NCBI GenBank assembly: GCA_027574665.1 | Contig: CM050654.1 | Coordinates: 11,092,142-11,156,141, forward strand | DNA length: 64,000 nt | Direction: 5' to 3' | Origin: Rhynochetos jubatus | Lineage: Eukaryota > Chordata > Aves > Eurypygiformes > Rhynochetidae | In this document: positions 61,681-64,000 of the stretch, one piece after another | Layout of the letters: every line of letters begins with the position of its first letter | How positions within the stretch are numbered: position 1 is the stretch's first letter | Program-made: the position numbers and the translations under genes | Notes under the pieces: generated by a model | The model's database searches: none | What the model was told of the DNA's origin: nothing | Seen by the model: the letters and a program-made list of their open reading frames with translations, nothing else

Positions 61681-62690
61681 GACTCCCCGTCCAAGTCCCT
61701 GCCACGCTGAGGCGATCCTTCTTAGATCGTGTCTTAGGCTGAGTCTTAGATTCTTCTGCTGGACTCCCCGTCCCAGTCCCTGCCACGCTGAGGCGATCCT
61801 TCTTAGATCGCGTCTTAGGCTGAGTCTTAGATTCTTCTGCTGGACTCCCCGTCCCAGTCCCTGCCACGCTGAGGCGATCCTTCTTAGATCGCGTTTTAGG
61901 TGATGATTGTGTCTTAGATTCTTCTGCTGGACTCCCCGTCCCAGTCCCTGCCACACTGAGGCGATCCTTCTTAGATCGTGTCTTAGGTGATGATTGTGCC
62001 TTAGGTGATGATTGTGCCTTAGATTCTTCTGCTGGACTCTCTGTCCCAGTCCCTGCCACGCTGAGGCGATTCTTCTTAGATTGTGCCTTAGATGATGATT
62101 GTGTCTTTCTTAGATGATGATTGTGTCTTAGATGATGATTGTGTCTTAGATGATGATTGTGCCTTAGATTCTTCTGCTGGACTCCCCGTCCCAGTCCCTG
62201 CCACGCTGAGGCGATTCTTCTTAGATCGTGCCTTAGATGATGATTGTGTCTTAGATTCTTCTGCTGGACTCCCCCTCCCAGTCCCTGCCACGCTGAGGCG
62301 ATTCTTCTTAGATTGTGCCTTAGATGATGATTGTGCCTTAGATTCTTCTGCTGGACTCTCCGTCCCAGTTCCTGCCACGCTGAGGCGATTCTTTCTGGAT
62401 TGTGTCTTAGATGATGATTGTGTCTTAGATGATGATTGTGTCTTAGATGATGATTGTGCCTTAGATGATGATTGTGTCTTTCTTAGATGATGATTGTGTC
62501 TTTCTTAGATGATGATTGTGCCTTAGATTCTTCTGCTGGACTCCCCGTCCCAGTCCCTGCCACGCTGAGGCGATTCTTCTTAGATTGTGTCTTAGATGAT
62601 GATTGTGTCTTAGATTCTTCTGCTGGACTCCCCCTCCCAGTCCCTGCCACGCTGAGGCGATTCTTCCTAGATTGTGTCTTAGGTGATGAT
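61681..62690. repeat. Satellite block D: anchors with TTAGATGATGATTGTGTC words
   Basis: Anchors of the form CTGCTGGACTCCCCGTCCC, then AGTCCCTGCCACGCTGAGGC, are joined by an 18-mer, TTAGATGATGATTGTGYC, in one to four copies, and by TTAGATCGTGTC-type words. The 18-mer keeps plus-strand frames open (Leu-Asp-Asp-Asp-Cys-Val), which is not evidence of coding. Confidence 0.92.
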
Positions 62691-64000
62691 TGTATCAGAA
62701 TCTAATAGAATGTATCAGAATCTAATAGAATCTAATAGAATCTAATAGAATGTATCAGAATCTAATAGAATCTAATAGAATCTAATAGAATGTATCAGAA
62801 TCTAATAGAATCTAATAGAATCTAATAGAATGTATCAGAATGTATCAGAATCTAATAGAATGTATCAGAACGTATCAGAATCTAATAGAACGTATCAGAA
62901 TCTAATAGAACGTATCAGAATCTAATAGAATCTAATAGAATCTAATAGAATCTAATAGAATCTAATAGAATCTATCAGAATCTAATAGAATCTATCAGAA
63001 TCTAATAGAATCTAATAGAATCTAATAGAATCTAATAGAATCTAATAGAATCTATCAGAATCTAATAGAATCTAATAGAATCTATCAGAATCTAATAGAA
63101 TCTAATAGAATCTAATAGAATCTAATAGAATCTAATAGAATCTAATAGAATCTAATAGAATCTATCAGAATCTATCAGAATCTAATAGAATCTATCAGAA
63201 TCTAATAGAATCTATCAGAATCTAATAGAATCTATCAGAATCTATCAGAATCTATCAGAATCTAATAGAATCTAATAGAATGTATCAGAATCTAATAGAA
63301 TGTATCAGAATCTAATAGAATGTATCAGAATCTAATAGAATCTATCAGAATCTATCAGAATCTAATAGAATCTATCAGAATCTAATAGAATCTATCAGAA
63401 TCTATCAGAATCTATCAGAATCTAATAGAATCTAATAGAATCTAATAGAATCTAATAGAATCTAATGGAATCTATCGGAATCTAATGGAATCTATCGGAA
63501 TCTAATGGAATCTATCGGAATCTAATGGAATCTATCGGAATCTAATGGAATCTATCGGAATCTAATGGAATCTATCGGAATCTAATAGAATGTATCGGAA
63601 TCTATCGGAATCTAATAGAATGTATCAGAATCTAATAGAATCTATCAGAATCTAATAGAATCTATCAGAATCTATCAGAATCTAATAGAATCTAATAGAA
63701 TCTAATAGAATCTAATAGAATCTAATAGAATCTAATAGAATCTATCAGAATCTATCAGAATCTATCAGAATCTAATAGAATGTATCAGAATCTAATAGAA
63801 TGTATCAGAATCTAATAGAATGTATCAGAATCTAATAGAATGTATCAGAATCTAATAGAATGTATCAGAATCTAATAGAATCTATCAGAATCTAATAGAA
63901 TGTATCAGAATCTATCAGAATCTATCAGAATCTATCAGAATCTAATGGAATCTAATGGAATCTATCAGAATCTAATGGAATCTAATGGAATGTATCGGAA
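62691..64000. repeat. 10-bp satellite array E, reaching window edge
   Basis: 131 consecutive decamers in exact register, with no length change, to the end of the window. The main variants are TCTAATAGAA, TCTATCAGAA and TGTATCAGAA, with CGTATCAGAA, TCTAATGGAA, TCTATCGGAA and TGTATCGGAA in minor groups. At about 63461-63580 a 20-bp dimer (TCTAATGGAA TCTATCGGAA) is repeated six times. The plus strand is purine-rich, unlike arrays B to D. Confidence 0.97.

Noticed and set aside
61603..62705. Frames encoding Leu-Asp-Asp-Asp-Cys-Val or Ser-Pro-Ala-Glu-Glu-Ser repeats
   Set aside because: They are translations of the 18-mer and anchor units and shift with each unit; there is no gene structure.
62691..64000. 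Resemblance of GGAATCTA units to human satellite II/III (GGAAT)n
   Set aside because: The unit is a decamer, GGAA versions are a minority, and the core relates to the neighbouring TTAGATTC words. Likeness to a human satellite is coincidental.

Overview
The window is nuclear DNA from a bird. The evidence is a 5'-truncated CR1 LINE (8232-9318), solo LTRs of avian ERVL type, an ERVL-like provirus without env, and a two-exon vertebrate gene recognisable as CAVIN2 (SDPR, caveolae-associated protein 2). The species cannot be named from the sequence.

Layout. 1 to about 30.2 kb is non-coding flank beyond the 3' end of CAVIN2. It holds the CR1 copy, a probable old CR1 relic (about 10.2-10.5 kb), two solo LTRs (about 10.58-11.16 and 17.0-17.95 kb) and an orphan CpG island with a 13-bp repeat (12.4-12.96 kb). 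CAVIN2 lies on the minus strand from 40184 down to 31759: exon 1 at 39792-40184, a 7,241-bp intron, exon 2 at 31759-32550, encoding a predicted 394-residue protein. A 97-bp near-perfect GC-rich palindrome lies 67 bp upstream of its ATG. A degenerate tandem repeat fills the intron just beyond the exon 1 donor.

From about 40.94 kb to the window end the DNA is one composite satellite block, interrupted only by the provirus. A conserved anchor of about 50 bp (core GCTGGACTCCCCGTCCC, then an ACGTYNAGGCG core) alternates with runs of short TTAGAY-containing words. The words change along the block: 11-mers (41.3-45.8 kb), 12-mers (54-61.3 kb), 18-22-mers (61.5-62.7 kb), and finally a 10-mer array whose TTAGATTC core lies on the opposite strand (62.7-64 kb). 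The 12-mer section has a higher-order period of 2,598 bp (21 units).

The provirus (45935-53598) has two 729-bp LTRs differing at about 7 sites, an 18-nt lysine-tRNA-like primer binding site, relics of gag-pro-pol, and a third, strongly diverged LTR nested in integrase with a perfect 5-bp target duplication. Its pol is far more decayed than its LTRs suggest. A hydrophobic 108-codon ORF in the leader is unbroken.

The only confident host gene is CAVIN2. The most unusual content is the anchor-and-spacer satellite, which begins about 0.6 kb beyond the CAVIN2 promoter-side palindrome, and the provirus nested in it.
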